A DNA stretch of 64,000 bases from Lachnospiraceae bacterium (GTDB lineage Bacteria; Bacillota; Clostridia; Lachnospirales; Lachnospiraceae), in contig JAFSXN010000065.1 in assembly GCA_017444015.1 (NCBI GenBank), forward strand, positions 20,382 to 84,381. Direction: 5' to 3'. The position numbers and the translations under genes were made by a program. Shown piece by piece: positions 1 to 8,702 of the stretch (positions are counted from its first letter, which is position 1; each line of letters opens with the position of its first letter). The notes beneath the pieces were generated by a model, which made no database searches, was not told where the DNA came from, and saw only the letters and a program-made list of their open reading frames with translations.

Positions 1-586
1 TGTGCAGTCTTCCCGCCGTATCGCAGAAGACAATATCCGTATTTCTGGCCTTTGCCGCCTGCATCGCGTCATAGACCACCGACGCGGGATCCTGCCCCTC
101 CGTGCATTTGATAAATTCCGCCCCGGCTCTCTCCACCCAGACCGCAAGCTGCTCGCCTGCTGCCGCCCGGAAGGTATCCGCCGCGGCGACCAACACCGAC
201 TTCCCCTTTCGGATCATAAGCTGCGCCAGCTTCCCGATGGTCGTCGTTTTCCCGACCCCGTTGACCCCTACGACCAGCACGACGGATTTCTTCTCCTCAA
301 AGGCATAGTCCGGCGGCAGCTCCTCAAGCATCTCCGTCATAATCGAAATCAGAAGCTCTCTGCACTCCTCCGGCTCCTTGATATGCTTCCCGTCAACTTC
401 TTCCCTGAGACGGTCAATTAACTCCTCTGTCGTTTCGACTCCCAGATCGCTTGTGATCAGAAGCTCCTCCATCTCCTCGTAAAAATCCTCGTCGATGTGG
501 GAAGCGGAGAACAGAGAATCCAGCCCGTCCGCGATCTTGTCCCTGGTCTTTGTCAGGCCGTCAAATAATCTCTTAAATAAACTCAT
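1..586 (-). CDS. ftsY: Signal recognition particle receptor FtsY (3' part cut by window edge)
   Basis: FtsY is the membrane-associated GTPase that receives SRP-ribosome complexes at the Sec translocon. The visible 195 residues hold a short N-terminal segment, the four-helix N domain (about 1-95), the P-loop GVNGVGKTT at 107-115, the ADTFRAAA box near 136 and DTAGR at 189-193. The acidic A domain found in many FtsY proteins is almost absent, as is common in Gram-positive bacteria. The start ATG lies 2 nt after the smc stop, so it is probably translated with smc. The remainder of the G domain lies outside the window. Confidence 0.96.
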   Translation of the reverse strand, partial: MSLFKRLFDGLTKTRDKIADGLDSLFSASHIDEDFYEEMEELLITSDLGVETTEELIDRLREEVDGKHIKEPEECRELLISIMTEMLEELPPDYAFEEKKSVVLVVGVNGVGKTTTIGKLAQLMIRKGKSVLVAAADTFRAAAGEQLAVWVERAGAEFIKCTEGQDPASVVYDAMQAAKARNTDIVFCDTAGRLH

Positions 587-588
587 AA

Positions 589-3500
589 TCAGTCTTCCAG
601 ATCCTTATCTATTAACGATACCGATACCAAAGCGGATACACCCTTTTCCTGCATCGTGATACCATACAGTCGATCCGCCTTCTCCATGGTTCCTCGTCTG
701 TGGGTAATAACTATGAACTGCGTATGCTCAGTCAGCTTGTTCAAATATCCGGCAAACCGCCCGACATTCGATTCATCTAACGCTGCCTCAATCTCATCTA
801 ACAGACAGAAGGGCGAGGGCTTCAGATTCTGGATCGCAAACAGCAGAGCAATGGCAGTAAGCGCCTTCTCGCCTCCCGAAAGCTGCATCATATTCTGCAG
901 TTTTTTCCCCGGAGGCTGCGCGATCACCCGAATCCCGGCCTCAAGGATATCCTCATTCTCCTCCAGGCGGACCGTACCCGTTCCTCCGCCAAACAGCTCC
1001 TTAAAAACCTTATCAAATTCTTTCGCGATCTCCTCGAATTTTTCCGAAAACTGGTTTCGCATCGCGTTATCCAGATCCTCTATGATTTCCTTCAGCGTTT
1101 TTTCCGCCTCGATCAGATCGTCATGCTGCTTTTTCAGAAAATCATACCGCTCGGAAACCTCCTTGTACTGCTCGATCGCGCTGACATTGATATCGCCAAG
1201 CTCCTTAATCTGATTCTTCAATTCGCTTATATTCCTTCGGATCGTTACGGGATTCACCAGCTCACCGTCCTTGTAGGTCTGAGCCTTTGTAAGCGTCATC
1301 TCGTATTCCGCCCACATATAATTGATCTGCTTTTCCTGCTCCTCCTCCAGTCTCTCCTTCTTAAAGTTCAGGCGGTCGATCTCCTTATCGAAAGAGCGGA
1401 TCTGCTCCTGTAATTTTTCCGACTGCCCAAAGAGCCCGGTCTGGCGCTTTGTTAGCTCCTCCTTTTTCTCAAGCGCCTCCTTTAATTCCTCCTCGCTCTC
1501 ATCCCTGTTCTCTCCTGAGGCGGAAATGGTCTTTTCGATCTCCTTTATATCGTTTTCTCGGTTTGCGATATCCTCCTCTTCGAGTCGTATCTTTTCGGAG
1601 GTCTCAGCGATCTCTCCGATCAGTCTTTCGATCTCCTGTCCTACCCGGTCCGCGTCCTTTCTCGTATATTCGATATCCCGTTTTGAGGTATTGAGCTTGA
1701 CCTCCATATCCGAGCTTACAAGGATCTGTCTGCTTTCCTCATCCTTCTCAGCAACCAGCTCCTTGCCAAGCGCCGAAATCTCCTCATTCAGAGCCTTCTC
1801 CTTTTCCTTGGACTCCTCGATGCTCTTTAATATCCCTTCCTTATCGCTTGCGATATCCGAGAGCCTCTTTTCCAGATCATCGCTCTGCAGGCTCAGCGTC
1901 CGAAAGCCCTGCTCCAGCTCCTCTTTCCTCTTATTTGCGGAATCAATACTGTTCTGCGCGGTGTTCTGTTTGAGAGAAAGCTCCTGAAAGCGGTCTCTCA
2001 TGGCTTCGATCGCATTCCTCTCCTTCGTCCGTTCCGCCTTGATCGCTTCGATATCTTGATTTGCCTGCTCGATCAGCTTTTCCGCCTCTGTAATCTCTAC
2101 GGTCAGCTGATCGATCTCCCGCTTTCTTCCTAAGAGATTCGCGTCCCTCTGAAAGCTCCCGCCCGCGACCGCTCCTCCGGGGGTAAAATATTCCCCCTCA
2201 AGCGTTACGATCCGGAGCAGCTGATTGTACTTTTTCGCCATATTCCGGGCATTGTCATACTTATCGACGACTAATATCTCTCCCAGAAGCTGACTGACCA
2301 CCTCGTCATATTTGCGATCCGTCTCCACAAGCTCCGAAGCGATCCCTAAAAAACCCGGCTCATTTCGGACCTCAGGTCTCTTATATTCGCCCCGTCCCCG
2401 GACACTGGTCAGCGGGAGAAAGGTCGCTCTTCCGCCTCTGCTGTCCTTTAAAAAGCGGATCATCCGCTTTGCGGTATCGTCGTCCTCGGTAATGATATTC
2501 TGAATATTTCCGCCAAGGGCCGTCTCGATCGCGGTCTCGTACTCTTTCCGCACCGTCAGGATATCCGCGACCACGCCGACGATCCGGTTATTACCCTTTT
2601 CCTTTTGTTCCATGACCCTTCTGGTACTGTTGGTATAGCCCTCATACCGTTCGGCGATGTTCTTCATCGTATCGAGTCTGGATCTTTTTCGATGATAGAC
2701 AAGCTGAGCGTCCCGAAGCTCCTGATCCTTCTGCTCCAACTTCCCCTTATACTGTTTCAGTCCTTCGTTTCTCTCGGCAATCTCCTGATCCAACTTCAGG
2801 ATCTCGCTGCTGACCTCATTCAGCTCTGTATACAGAGACTCCATACTCTTTTCATGCTCTGCTTCTTCAGACTTTGCTTTAATTAACTGCGACTGAAGCT
2901 CCGCCTGCCTGAGTCTCGTCTGCTCTAACAGAGAATCGAATCGTCCGATGGTCTCCTGGATCTGAGCCCTCTCGTTGACGATGCGAACGATCTCGTCCTT
3001 ATCGTTCTCGACCCTAAGGTTGAGTCCCTCGATCTTTTCCCGGATGACCCGAAGAGCCTCCTTTTTTTTGTCGCCCTCTTCAGTCAGTTCAGAGAGGCCT
3101 TCTGACAGCTGTTCGAGGGTCTTGGTCAGGCGGGAAAGCTCCTTTTCCTGCTGCGTCTTACGGTCCGCGGCGTTTTCCTTCTGTCCCGAAAGGATCTCAA
3201 TATTCTCTCTGGCGGAATTGATCTTTTCCCTGGACAGCCGGATCTGGCCCTCTAACTTTTCCTTTAGCATTCCGCTCTGGGTAAGAGCCTCTCTCTTTTT
3301 CTCGATCTCCTCCTCTAAGGCCTTTAAACTCTCGCTTAAGGCCTCAAACTCTTTTCTGCTTTCCTCGTACTCCTTCTTTGCCTTCTCATGCTCTTCGGCC
3401 GCGGTCGAAAGATTGTTTTCACTGGCGGAAAGCTCCTCCTTCATCCGGTCCTGATCCAAAAGGAAGAGATTGATATCGTAATGCTTTAGCCGCTCCTTTT

Positions 3501-4152
3501 TGTCCAGATAATCCTTTGCTGCATCGGCCTGCTTCTTTAAGGGCTCGACCTGTCGCTCTAACTCGGAGAGAATATCGTTGACACGGACAAGGTTGGCCTG
3601 CTCATGCTCCAGTTTCCGGATGGATTCTGCCTTACGCCTCTTAAATTTCACGATACCGGCGGCCTCGTCAAACAGCTCTCTCCTGTCCTCGGGCTTGCCG
3701 CTTAGGATCTTGTCGATCTGGCCCTGCCCGATGATCGAGTATCCCTCCTTGCCGATCCCTGTATCATAGAACATCTCATGGACATCCTTCAGACGGCAGG
3801 CAATCCCGTTGATCAGGTACTCGCTCTCCCCCGAACGATAGACCCGTCTCGATACCGTCACCTCATCGTAATCCGTAGCCAGCTTATGGTCGGCGTTGTC
3901 AAAGGTTATGGCGACAAAGGCAAAGCCCATCTGCTTTCGAAGCTCTGTCCCGGAAAAGATGACATCCTGCATACTCACGCCCCGAAGCTGCTTCGCGCTC
4001 TGCTCTCCCAACACCCAGCGGACCGCGTCTGCGACATTGCTCTTTCCCGAGCCGTTCGGACCCACTATGCCGGTGATCCCGTTATGAAATTCAAATTTGA
4101 TCTTATCGGCAAATGACTTGAAGCCGTGTATCTCAATACTCTTTAAATACAT
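589..4152 (-). CDS. smc: Chromosome segregation ATPase SMC
   Basis: Core subunit of the SMC-ScpAB condensin that compacts and separates chromosomes. Its 1187 residues are full length. The N-terminal head has a P-loop GPNGSGKS at 31-38; long Glu/Lys/Gln-rich coiled coils flank a hinge at roughly 510-670 (the VVADILTV to GGAVAGGSF region); the C-terminal head has the ABC signature LSGGEKALTA from 1091 and Walker B CLLDEIEAALDE just after. It lies between rnc and ftsY, the usual Firmicutes order, with 7 nt to rnc and 2 nt to ftsY, indicating one operon. Confidence 0.98.
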   Translation of the reverse strand: MYLKSIEIHGFKSFADKIKFEFHNGITGIVGPNGSGKSNVADAVRWVLGEQSAKQLRGVSMQDVIFSGTELRKQMGFAFVAITFDNADHKLATDYDEVTVSRRVYRSGESEYLINGIACRLKDVHEMFYDTGIGKEGYSIIGQGQIDKILSGKPEDRRELFDEAAGIVKFKRRKAESIRKLEHEQANLVRVNDILSELERQVEPLKKQADAAKDYLDKKERLKHYDINLFLLDQDRMKEELSASENNLSTAAEEHEKAKKEYEESRKEFEALSESLKALEEEIEKKREALTQSGMLKEKLEGQIRLSREKINSARENIEILSGQKENAADRKTQQEKELSRLTKTLEQLSEGLSELTEEGDKKKEALRVIREKIEGLNLRVENDKDEIVRIVNERAQIQETIGRFDSLLEQTRLRQAELQSQLIKAKSEEAEHEKSMESLYTELNEVSSEILKLDQEIAERNEGLKQYKGKLEQKDQELRDAQLVYHRKRSRLDTMKNIAERYEGYTNSTRRVMEQKEKGNNRIVGVVADILTVRKEYETAIETALGGNIQNIITEDDDTAKRMIRFLKDSRGGRATFLPLTSVRGRGEYKRPEVRNEPGFLGIASELVETDRKYDEVVSQLLGEILVVDKYDNARNMAKKYNQLLRIVTLEGEYFTPGGAVAGGSFQRDANLLGRKREIDQLTVEITEAEKLIEQANQDIEAIKAERTKERNAIEAMRDRFQELSLKQNTAQNSIDSANKRKEELEQGFRTLSLQSDDLEKRLSDIASDKEGILKSIEESKEKEKALNEEISALGKELVAEKDEESRQILVSSDMEVKLNTSKRDIEYTRKDADRVGQEIERLIGEIAETSEKIRLEEEDIANRENDIKEIEKTISASGENRDESEEELKEALEKKEELTKRQTGLFGQSEKLQEQIRSFDKEIDRLNFKKERLEEEQEKQINYMWAEYEMTLTKAQTYKDGELVNPVTIRRNISELKNQIKELGDINVSAIEQYKEVSERYDFLKKQHDDLIEAEKTLKEIIEDLDNAMRNQFSEKFEEIAKEFDKVFKELFGGGTGTVRLEENEDILEAGIRVIAQPPGKKLQNMMQLSGGEKALTAIALLFAIQNLKPSPFCLLDEIEAALDESNVGRFAGYLNKLTEHTQFIVITHRRGTMEKADRLYGITMQEKGVSALVSVSLIDKDLED

Positions 4153-4159
4153 ATCATTG

Positions 4160-4834
4160 TTATTTTAAACGTTTCAGCGCCTGGTAGGCCGCCTCCTGCT
4201 CCGCGTGCTTCTTGGACTTTCCCCGTCCTTTTGCCGCTTCCTTATTATTCAACAGCACCGCCACCAGATATTCCTTGTCGTGGGCCGGACCGCTTTCCGA
4301 CAGCAGCTCATAGCGAAGCTCGATCCCCTTTTCCTGAGAATACTCCTGGAGCTTGGACTTCGAATCAACAAATTCGATCTTATTATACATATCCTTAAGG
4401 ACATACTGCTCCACAAAGCCCTTGGCCGCTTCCAGCCCTCCGTCCAGATAGAGGGCCCCGATCACCGCCTCAAAGACATCCGAGATAATGGAATCCCGCT
4501 TTCTTCCTCCGGTCTGCTCCTCCCCCTTGCCTAAAAGGATATACTTATAAAGCTCGATCTCCCGGGCGCAGAAAGAGAGCGTCGGCTCACAGACCAGAGA
4601 AGCTCTGAGCTTCGTCATATCTCCCTCCTTCATCTCCTCCCTGGTATGATAGAGATAGTCGCTGACCAGAAGCTCCAGCACCGCGTCCCCCAGAAACTCC
4701 AGCCGCTCGTAATCCGGGCTTTTCCGCTCGTTGGCGTAGGAGCTGTGGGTCAGCGCCTGTCTGAGCAGAGAGGGGTTTTTGAAGCGATATTCCAGTCGTT
4801 CCTCCAATAATTCACAGACATTATCCAAATTCAT
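4160..4834 (-). CDS. rnc: Ribonuclease III
   Basis: Double-strand-specific endoribonuclease for rRNA and mRNA processing. The RNase III signature ERLEFLGDAVL is at residues 43-53, the second acidic cluster DVFEAVIGALYLD lies near 120, and a dsRNA-binding domain covers about 155-224, ending in a KKHAEQEAA helix. Start choice is uncertain. ATG at 4834 fits the family length (224 aa) but has no clear ribosome site. A TTG at 4903 in the same frame would add 23 residues and has AAAGGA upstream. I use the ATG on family length. Lies between acpP and smc. Confidence 0.95.
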   Translation of the reverse strand: MNLDNVCELLEERLEYRFKNPSLLRQALTHSSYANERKSPDYERLEFLGDAVLELLVSDYLYHTREEMKEGDMTKLRASLVCEPTLSFCAREIELYKYILLGKGEEQTGGRKRDSIISDVFEAVIGALYLDGGLEAAKGFVEQYVLKDMYNKIEFVDSKSKLQEYSQEKGIELRYELLSESGPAHDKEYLVAVLLNNKEAAKGRGKSKKHAEQEAAYQALKRLK

Positions 4835-4936
4835 ACGATTATACAACAAGACGGCAGGAATAGCAGGCGATCCCAGTACGTGACCGCCTTCTCCCTGCTC
4901 CAACCGGTTTCCTTTGATAGTTTTTGGGGACGTGTC

Positions 4937-5167
4937 TTAACTGATCGCGTTTTTGATCTGCTCTACAGCATCCCCTACAGTAACGATCTTTTCCGCGTCA
5001 TCCGTAGAAATCTCGATATCGAACGCTTCCTCGATACCCATGATGATCTGAAAGATATCCAGAGAATCCGCTCCCAGGTCATCCACGAATCTGTTATCCG
5101 GCTGAACCTCGTCGATATCCACATTCAGCACCTCCGCGATGATCTTCTGAATCTTTTCAAATTCCAT
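4937..5167 (-). CDS. acpP: Acyl carrier protein
   Basis: Carries growing acyl chains on a 4'-phosphopantetheine arm in type II fatty acid synthesis. It is 76 residues, acidic, with the phosphopantetheine attachment site GADSLD (Ser35) at the start of helix II. An AGGGCAGG-type ribosome site precedes the ATG. It is directly downstream of plsX, whose product uses acyl-ACP, and upstream of rnc; this arrangement is conserved in Firmicutes. Confidence 0.97.
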   Translation of the reverse strand: MEFEKIQKIIAEVLNVDIDEVQPDNRFVDDLGADSLDIFQIIMGIEEAFDIEISTDDAEKIVTVGDAVEQIKNAIS

Positions 5168-5216
5168 AACCTGCCCTCCGAACTATTTTTATATATAGTA
5201 CAAAGCTCTGTAATAT

Positions 5217-6227
5217 CTATATTTCTACACCGTAGCCGTTTAACTGCTCGTTGATCTTTTCATTGATATTCTGACGGTTAAAGATCGCGCACTGCTTGAT
5301 GGCAATGGTGATCTCCTTCTCCTTTGCGCTCCCGTGCGCCTTGACCACAAGACCGTTCAGTCCTAATAACGGCGCTCCGCCGTATTCCGAAGCGTCAAAT
5401 TTTTTCATAGAGCTTTTCAGTGCCGGCTTGATTAAAAGCGCGCCGAGCTTCGAGCGAAACGAGGACATCAGGCCCTCCTTCATTACGTCAAGCAGCGCCG
5501 TTCCGACACCCTCGTAGAATTTCAGGATAACGTTTCCGACAAAGGCCTCGCAGACGACGACATCCGCCTTCCCGTAGGGGATCTCTCTGGCCTCGATACT
5601 TCCGATAAAGTTGATATCCGGACAGTTCTTCAGCAGAGGAAAGGTCTCCTTGACCAGCATATTTCCCTTTTCCTCTTCCGCTCCGATATTGACGATGGCA
5701 ACCTTCGGGTTTTCGATCCCGATCACGTGCTCCATATAGATCGAGCCCATCTTCGCGAACTGTAAAAGATGCGTCGAGCGCGCATCAACATTGGCTCCGC
5801 AGTCGATCAGACAGGCTACCCCCGTAGTCGTAGGAATTAACGGCGCAAGCGGCGGTCTCTCCACGCCCTTTAAGCGTCCGACGATCACCTGGCCGCCGAC
5901 TAAGATCGCGCCGGAGCTGCCGGAGGAGATAAAAGCGTCCGCTTCCTTGTTCTTCACCATATAGAGACCCTTGACGATTGAGGAGTCCTTCTTCTTTCGG
6001 ATCGCCATCACCGGAGGCTCGCTTGTCTCGATCACCTCGCTTGCGTCGACGATCCCGATCCGATCCTTGTCATAGGTCAGCTGTCCCAGCTCCTTTTCAA
6101 TGACCTCTCTCCTGCCCGCCAAAAGGACCGTAATATCACTTTCGTCCTGAACTGCCTGAACTGCCGCCCTGACCGGAACGCCCGGAGCGTAATCGCCTCC
6201 CATCGCGTCCACAACTACTCTGACCAT
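5217..6227 (-). CDS. plsX: Phosphate acyltransferase PlsX
   Basis: Converts acyl-ACP to acyl-phosphate, the acyl donor for PlsY in phospholipid synthesis. The 336-residue protein shows the family features: DAMGGDYAPG at the N terminus, SSGSSGAILVGG near 100, and ALLIDCGAN-like (CLIDCGANVDA) in the middle. A promoter with a palindrome in its spacer lies about 130 nt upstream, separated from rpmF by a terminator. It therefore probably heads the plsX-acpP-rnc-smc-ftsY operon. Confidence 0.97.
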   Translation of the reverse strand: MVRVVVDAMGGDYAPGVPVRAAVQAVQDESDITVLLAGRREVIEKELGQLTYDKDRIGIVDASEVIETSEPPVMAIRKKKDSSIVKGLYMVKNKEADAFISSGSSGAILVGGQVIVGRLKGVERPPLAPLIPTTTGVACLIDCGANVDARSTHLLQFAKMGSIYMEHVIGIENPKVAIVNIGAEEEKGNMLVKETFPLLKNCPDINFIGSIEAREIPYGKADVVVCEAFVGNVILKFYEGVGTALLDVMKEGLMSSFRSKLGALLIKPALKSSMKKFDASEYGGAPLLGLNGLVVKAHGSAKEKEITIAIKQCAIFNRQNINEKINEQLNGYGVEI

Positions 6228-6354
6228 CCAAACCTCTCTCCCTTGATCGCCGTCCGACCTCCGTTTATCCCTCAGAGGCCTCCTGTCGGAAACGACTTTG
6301 ATCCGATCTTCGCAAAATCTCTATCTGCCGGATTCCCCACCGTACCTAAAAACT

Positions 6355-6383
6355 ACTATACAAGACATTGTCTTAAAAAGCAA
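6355..6383 (-). promoter_or_regulatory. plsX promoter with palindrome in the spacer
   Basis: Seen directly: -35 TTGCTT (6378-6383), exactly 17 bp, -10 TATAGT (6355-6360). The spacer contains the 13-bp palindrome AAGACATTGTCTT (6362-6374). An inverted repeat in the spacer is a typical repressor site, so a lipid-responsive regulator of the FapR or FabT kind is possible, but the sequence is not the FapR consensus I know. Confidence 0.6.
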
Positions 6384-6423
6384 ATGAAATATACCTTGCC
6401 GGCATATTCCTTTATGGCGCATA

Positions 6424-6460
6424 GAAAAAGACTGCCGCCGGAAACGACAGTCTTTCAGCT
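6424..6460 (-). terminator. rpmF terminator
   Basis: An inverted repeat (AAGACTG...CAGTCTT arms with a GC-rich inner part) is followed on the minus strand by five T. It lies just after the rpmF stop and before the plsX promoter, so it separates rpmF from the lipid operon. Confidence 0.75.
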
Positions 6461-6475
6461 TTCACGAGAATCTGC

Positions 6476-6655
6476 TTACTCCTGAGGAATGACTTCCTTC
6501 TTATTATAGGAACCGCAGGCCTTACAAACCCTGTGCGGAACCATCAGCTCGCCGCACTTGCTGCACTTAACAAGCGCCGGAGCGGACATCTTCCAATTCG
6601 CTCTCCTCTGATCTCTTCTTCCCTTCGAGGATTTATTCTTAGGACAAATCGACAT
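6476..6655 (-). CDS. rpmF: 50S ribosomal protein L32
   Basis: Small large-subunit ribosomal protein, 59 residues. It has the conserved N terminus MSICPKNKSSKGRRDQRRA and a zinc ribbon made of C31-x2-C34 and C44-x2-C47, i.e. the zinc-containing paralogue type. The ATG at 6655 is chosen because GGGAGGTG lies 6 nt upstream; the GTG at 6664 is inside that ribosome site. It has its own strong promoter and a terminator. Confidence 0.97.
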   Translation of the reverse strand: MSICPKNKSSKGRRDQRRANWKMSAPALVKCSKCGELMVPHRVCKACGSYNKKEVIPQE

Positions 6656-6693
6656 CTTTGTCACCTCCCTTACTCAAAAATCACGCTTGTAAA

Positions 6694-6722
6694 AGTATAG
6701 CGGCCTCCTGCGGTTTTGTCAA
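6694..6722 (-). promoter_or_regulatory. rpmF promoter
   Basis: Consensus-like sigma-A promoter: -35 TTGACA (6717-6722), 17 bp, -10 TATACT (6694-6699). It starts within 10 bp of the thiT stop codon, so no thiT terminator fits in between. Confidence 0.75.
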
Positions 6723-6730
6723 CAAAAATT

Positions 6731-7285
6731 TCAGGAACCTTCGTTCGCCATCTGTTTGACCTTCGTAAGCGCGGCGCTGACCGCAGGGATCAGAAGGACG
6801 ATCACCGTAAGGACCGCCTCCGCCCCGATATAGGCCCCGTTGTACAGGACGGAATAGACAAAGGGGTTCATCTCCTCCGGCGCGTAATCGGCAAAAAAGA
6901 CCACGCCGGATAAGACCACAAAGATGAACCGGCACACGACCGCCGCAAGATACCCCGTAATCAGGCCATGCTTTTTATCCGCAAAGAACCCGGATACCCC
7001 CATGCTTCCGTACGCGAGGATATAATCACAGATCAGCTGCGGAATACTGATCACATAAGGATCGATCAGCAGATCCAGGATTCCGTACGCGGTTGCCCCG
7101 GCAAAGCCGGTCGCAGGCCCAAACAGCAGGCCTATAAAAGCCGTAAAGAACATCTGGAACAGCTTGACAGAGCCTCCCATGGGCATATGAAACAGCTTAA
7201 TCTGGTCCGTAATAAAAGCAAGAGCGATACACATCGCCGTAAATACCAGCCGCTTGACCGTAAAATTTCCTTTGAAATTTGACAT
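6731..7285 (-). CDS. thiT: Thiamine ECF transporter S component ThiT
   Basis: Membrane substrate-binding subunit of an energy-coupling-factor importer for thiamine; it works with EcfA/EcfT encoded elsewhere. The 184-residue protein has about six hydrophobic segments and the ThiT/YuaJ family pattern LAFITDQIKLFHMPMGGSV near the N terminus and LIDPYVISIPQLICDYILAY in the middle. The ATG at 7285 is chosen because GGGAGG lies just upstream; the longer open frame runs through the riboswitch. The TPP riboswitch immediately upstream supports thiamine as substrate. Confidence 0.9.
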   Translation of the reverse strand: MSNFKGNFTVKRLVFTAMCIALAFITDQIKLFHMPMGGSVKLFQMFFTAFIGLLFGPATGFAGATAYGILDLLIDPYVISIPQLICDYILAYGSMGVSGFFADKKHGLITGYLAAVVCRFIFVVLSGVVFFADYAPEEMNPFVYSVLYNGAYIGAEAVLTVIVLLIPAVSAALTKVKQMANEGS

Positions 7286-7289
7286 GAAA

Positions 7290-7318
7290 AAACCTCCCTT
7301 TCTGCCAGGGAGAGTCTT
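7290..7318 (-). terminator. Riboswitch-controlled terminator that contains the thiT ribosome site
   Basis: On the minus strand CTCCCT, a 6-nt loop and AGGGAG are followed by a run of six T that reaches the thiT start. The 3' arm is also the Shine-Dalgarno sequence. An upstream ACTCTC segment overlapping the 5' arm can alternatively pair with GAGAGT inside the aptamer (around 7410), which would act as an antiterminator. Confidence 0.7.
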
Positions 7319-7360
7319 TGCAAAATCGCAGAGCGGACCAACCTCGTGATCCGTTCTGAC

Positions 7361-7462
7361 ATGCTTCCTTCCGCCGGTATTATCCGGTTCAAGTAATAAG
7401 GGTAAAACTCTCAGCCGTATCTCCGCGCTTTCCGGGCGCGGATCTTGGGCTCCCCCAGCATC
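7361..7462 (-). ncRNA. TPP (THI-box) riboswitch aptamer
   Basis: Read on the minus strand, the segment has the THI-box landmarks: GGGGGAGCCC, a variable stem, GGCTGAGAG, ACCC, then GAACCGGATAATACCGG and GGAAG. P1 can form between ATGCT at the 5' end and AGCAT at the 3' end. It precedes thiT, consistent with thiamine pyrophosphate repression of thiamine uptake. Confidence 0.93.
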
Positions 7463-7471
7463 TCTTATAAA

Positions 7472-7477
7472 ATTATA
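7472..7477 (-). promoter_or_regulatory. -10 element for the thiT riboswitch transcript
   Basis: TATAAT 10 bp upstream of the aptamer. The -35 region is poor (no clear TTGACA at 17 bp), so only the -10 is called. Confidence 0.45.
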
Positions 7478-7556
7478 CTTAAATTCACATTTACCAGTTT
7501 TCCAGTTATTAGTTCCGACGAGGATATACAATCGTACCCACGCCGGCAGGAACGGA

Positions 7557-8564
7557 TCAGTCTAAGATCAGCTGCGCCTGAACCGCTGTCAGCGCTACAA
7601 CACCGACGATATCCTGCGCGTTACAGCCTCTCGAAAGATCGTTTACGGGTCTCGCAAGTCCCTGTAACATCGGTCCGAAGGCCTCCGCGTGTCCCAGCCG
7701 CTCAACGAGCTTATAGCCGATATTTCCGCAATCCAGATTCGGGAAGATCAAGACATTTGCATGTCCCGCCACCTCAGAGCCCGGCGCCTTGCTCCTCGCT
7801 ACCGTTTCTACCAAAGCGGCATCCGTCTGTAGCTCACCGTCGATGAGCAGCTTCGGATATTTCTCCTTCGCAAGCCTCGTCGCCTCTACCATCTTATCTA
7901 CCAGCGGATGCTTCGCGCTTCCCTTCGTCGAATGGGAAAGCATCGCGATTACCGGCTTCTGGCCGACCAGATTCGTAAAACTCTTCGCGGAAGACCCCGC
8001 GATACAGGCCAGTTCCTCGGGATTCGGGTCCTGATTCAGCCCGCAGTCCGCAAACAGGAAGGTTCCGTTCGCTCCCAGATCGCAGTTCGGAACGTCTAAA
8101 ATAAAGAAGCCGGAAACGATCTCCACGCCCGGAGCCGTCTTTAAAACCTGAAGCGAGGGCCTCAGTACATCCGCCGTCGCATGACAGGCACCCGCCACCA
8201 TTCCGTCGGCATCACCCATCTTCACCATCATAACCCCAAACATCAGAGGATCCGTAAGCAGCCTTTCCCTCGCCGCTTCCAGCGTCATCCCCTTGGCCTT
8301 TCTCAGCTCATACAGCGTATTGGCGTAAGAATCGAATTTCTCGGTGGCCTCCGGATCGACGATCGTGACCTTCGTCAGATCCACATCCAGCCAATGCGCT
8401 CCCTCGGCGATCTTCTCTTCCTTTCCGACAAAGATGATATCCGCGATCCGCTCTCTGATGACCTCCGCCGCCGCCATAAGCGTCCGTCTGTCATTGGTCT
8501 CCGGCATAACGATCCGCTTTACATCCTGCTTTGCCCGTTCCTTGATCGTATCGATAAAAGACAT
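7557..8564 (-). CDS. pta: Phosphate acetyltransferase
   Basis: Interconverts acetyl-CoA and acetyl phosphate, the first step of acetate fermentation with ATP gain through acetate kinase. It is 335 residues, the short single-domain form. Family features include RIVMPETNDRRTLMAA at the N terminus, MVAGACHATADVLRP near 140, SHSTKGSAKHP near 215 and DGELQTDAA near 245. No ackA gene follows. It has its own promoter, facing away from tmcAL. Confidence 0.96.
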   Translation of the reverse strand: MSFIDTIKERAKQDVKRIVMPETNDRRTLMAAAEVIRERIADIIFVGKEEKIAEGAHWLDVDLTKVTIVDPEATEKFDSYANTLYELRKAKGMTLEAARERLLTDPLMFGVMMVKMGDADGMVAGACHATADVLRPSLQVLKTAPGVEIVSGFFILDVPNCDLGANGTFLFADCGLNQDPNPEELACIAGSSAKSFTNLVGQKPVIAMLSHSTKGSAKHPLVDKMVEATRLAKEKYPKLLIDGELQTDAALVETVARSKAPGSEVAGHANVLIFPNLDCGNIGYKLVERLGHAEAFGPMLQGLARPVNDLSRGCNAQDIVGVVALTAVQAQLILD

Positions 8565-8625
8565 ATCCTGTTTCCTTCTTTCAAAAAAAATAATGCAGAA
8601 CTCTCGTTAATACCTTATAATGTTC

Positions 8626-8654
8626 ATTATATACAAAGAATTCCTTGTATACAA
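8626..8654 (-). promoter_or_regulatory. pta promoter overlapping a palindrome
   Basis: -35 TTGTAT (8649-8654), 17 bp, -10 TATAAT (8626-8631). A near-perfect 22-bp palindrome spans 8630-8651 with TATACAA/TTGTATA outer arms and two mismatched positions. It fills the spacer of this promoter and sits about 50 bp upstream of tmcAL, so one regulator could act on both genes (inference). Confidence 0.6.
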
Positions 8655-8702
8655 TAAAAATAATATCGTGTTTAACAAAAAAAACAAGTAAAAGGAACCT
8701 CT

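Noticed and set aside
6355-6383. FapR operator at plsX
   Set aside because: The palindrome does not match the TTAGTACC-type FapR consensus, so only an unspecified operator is proposed.
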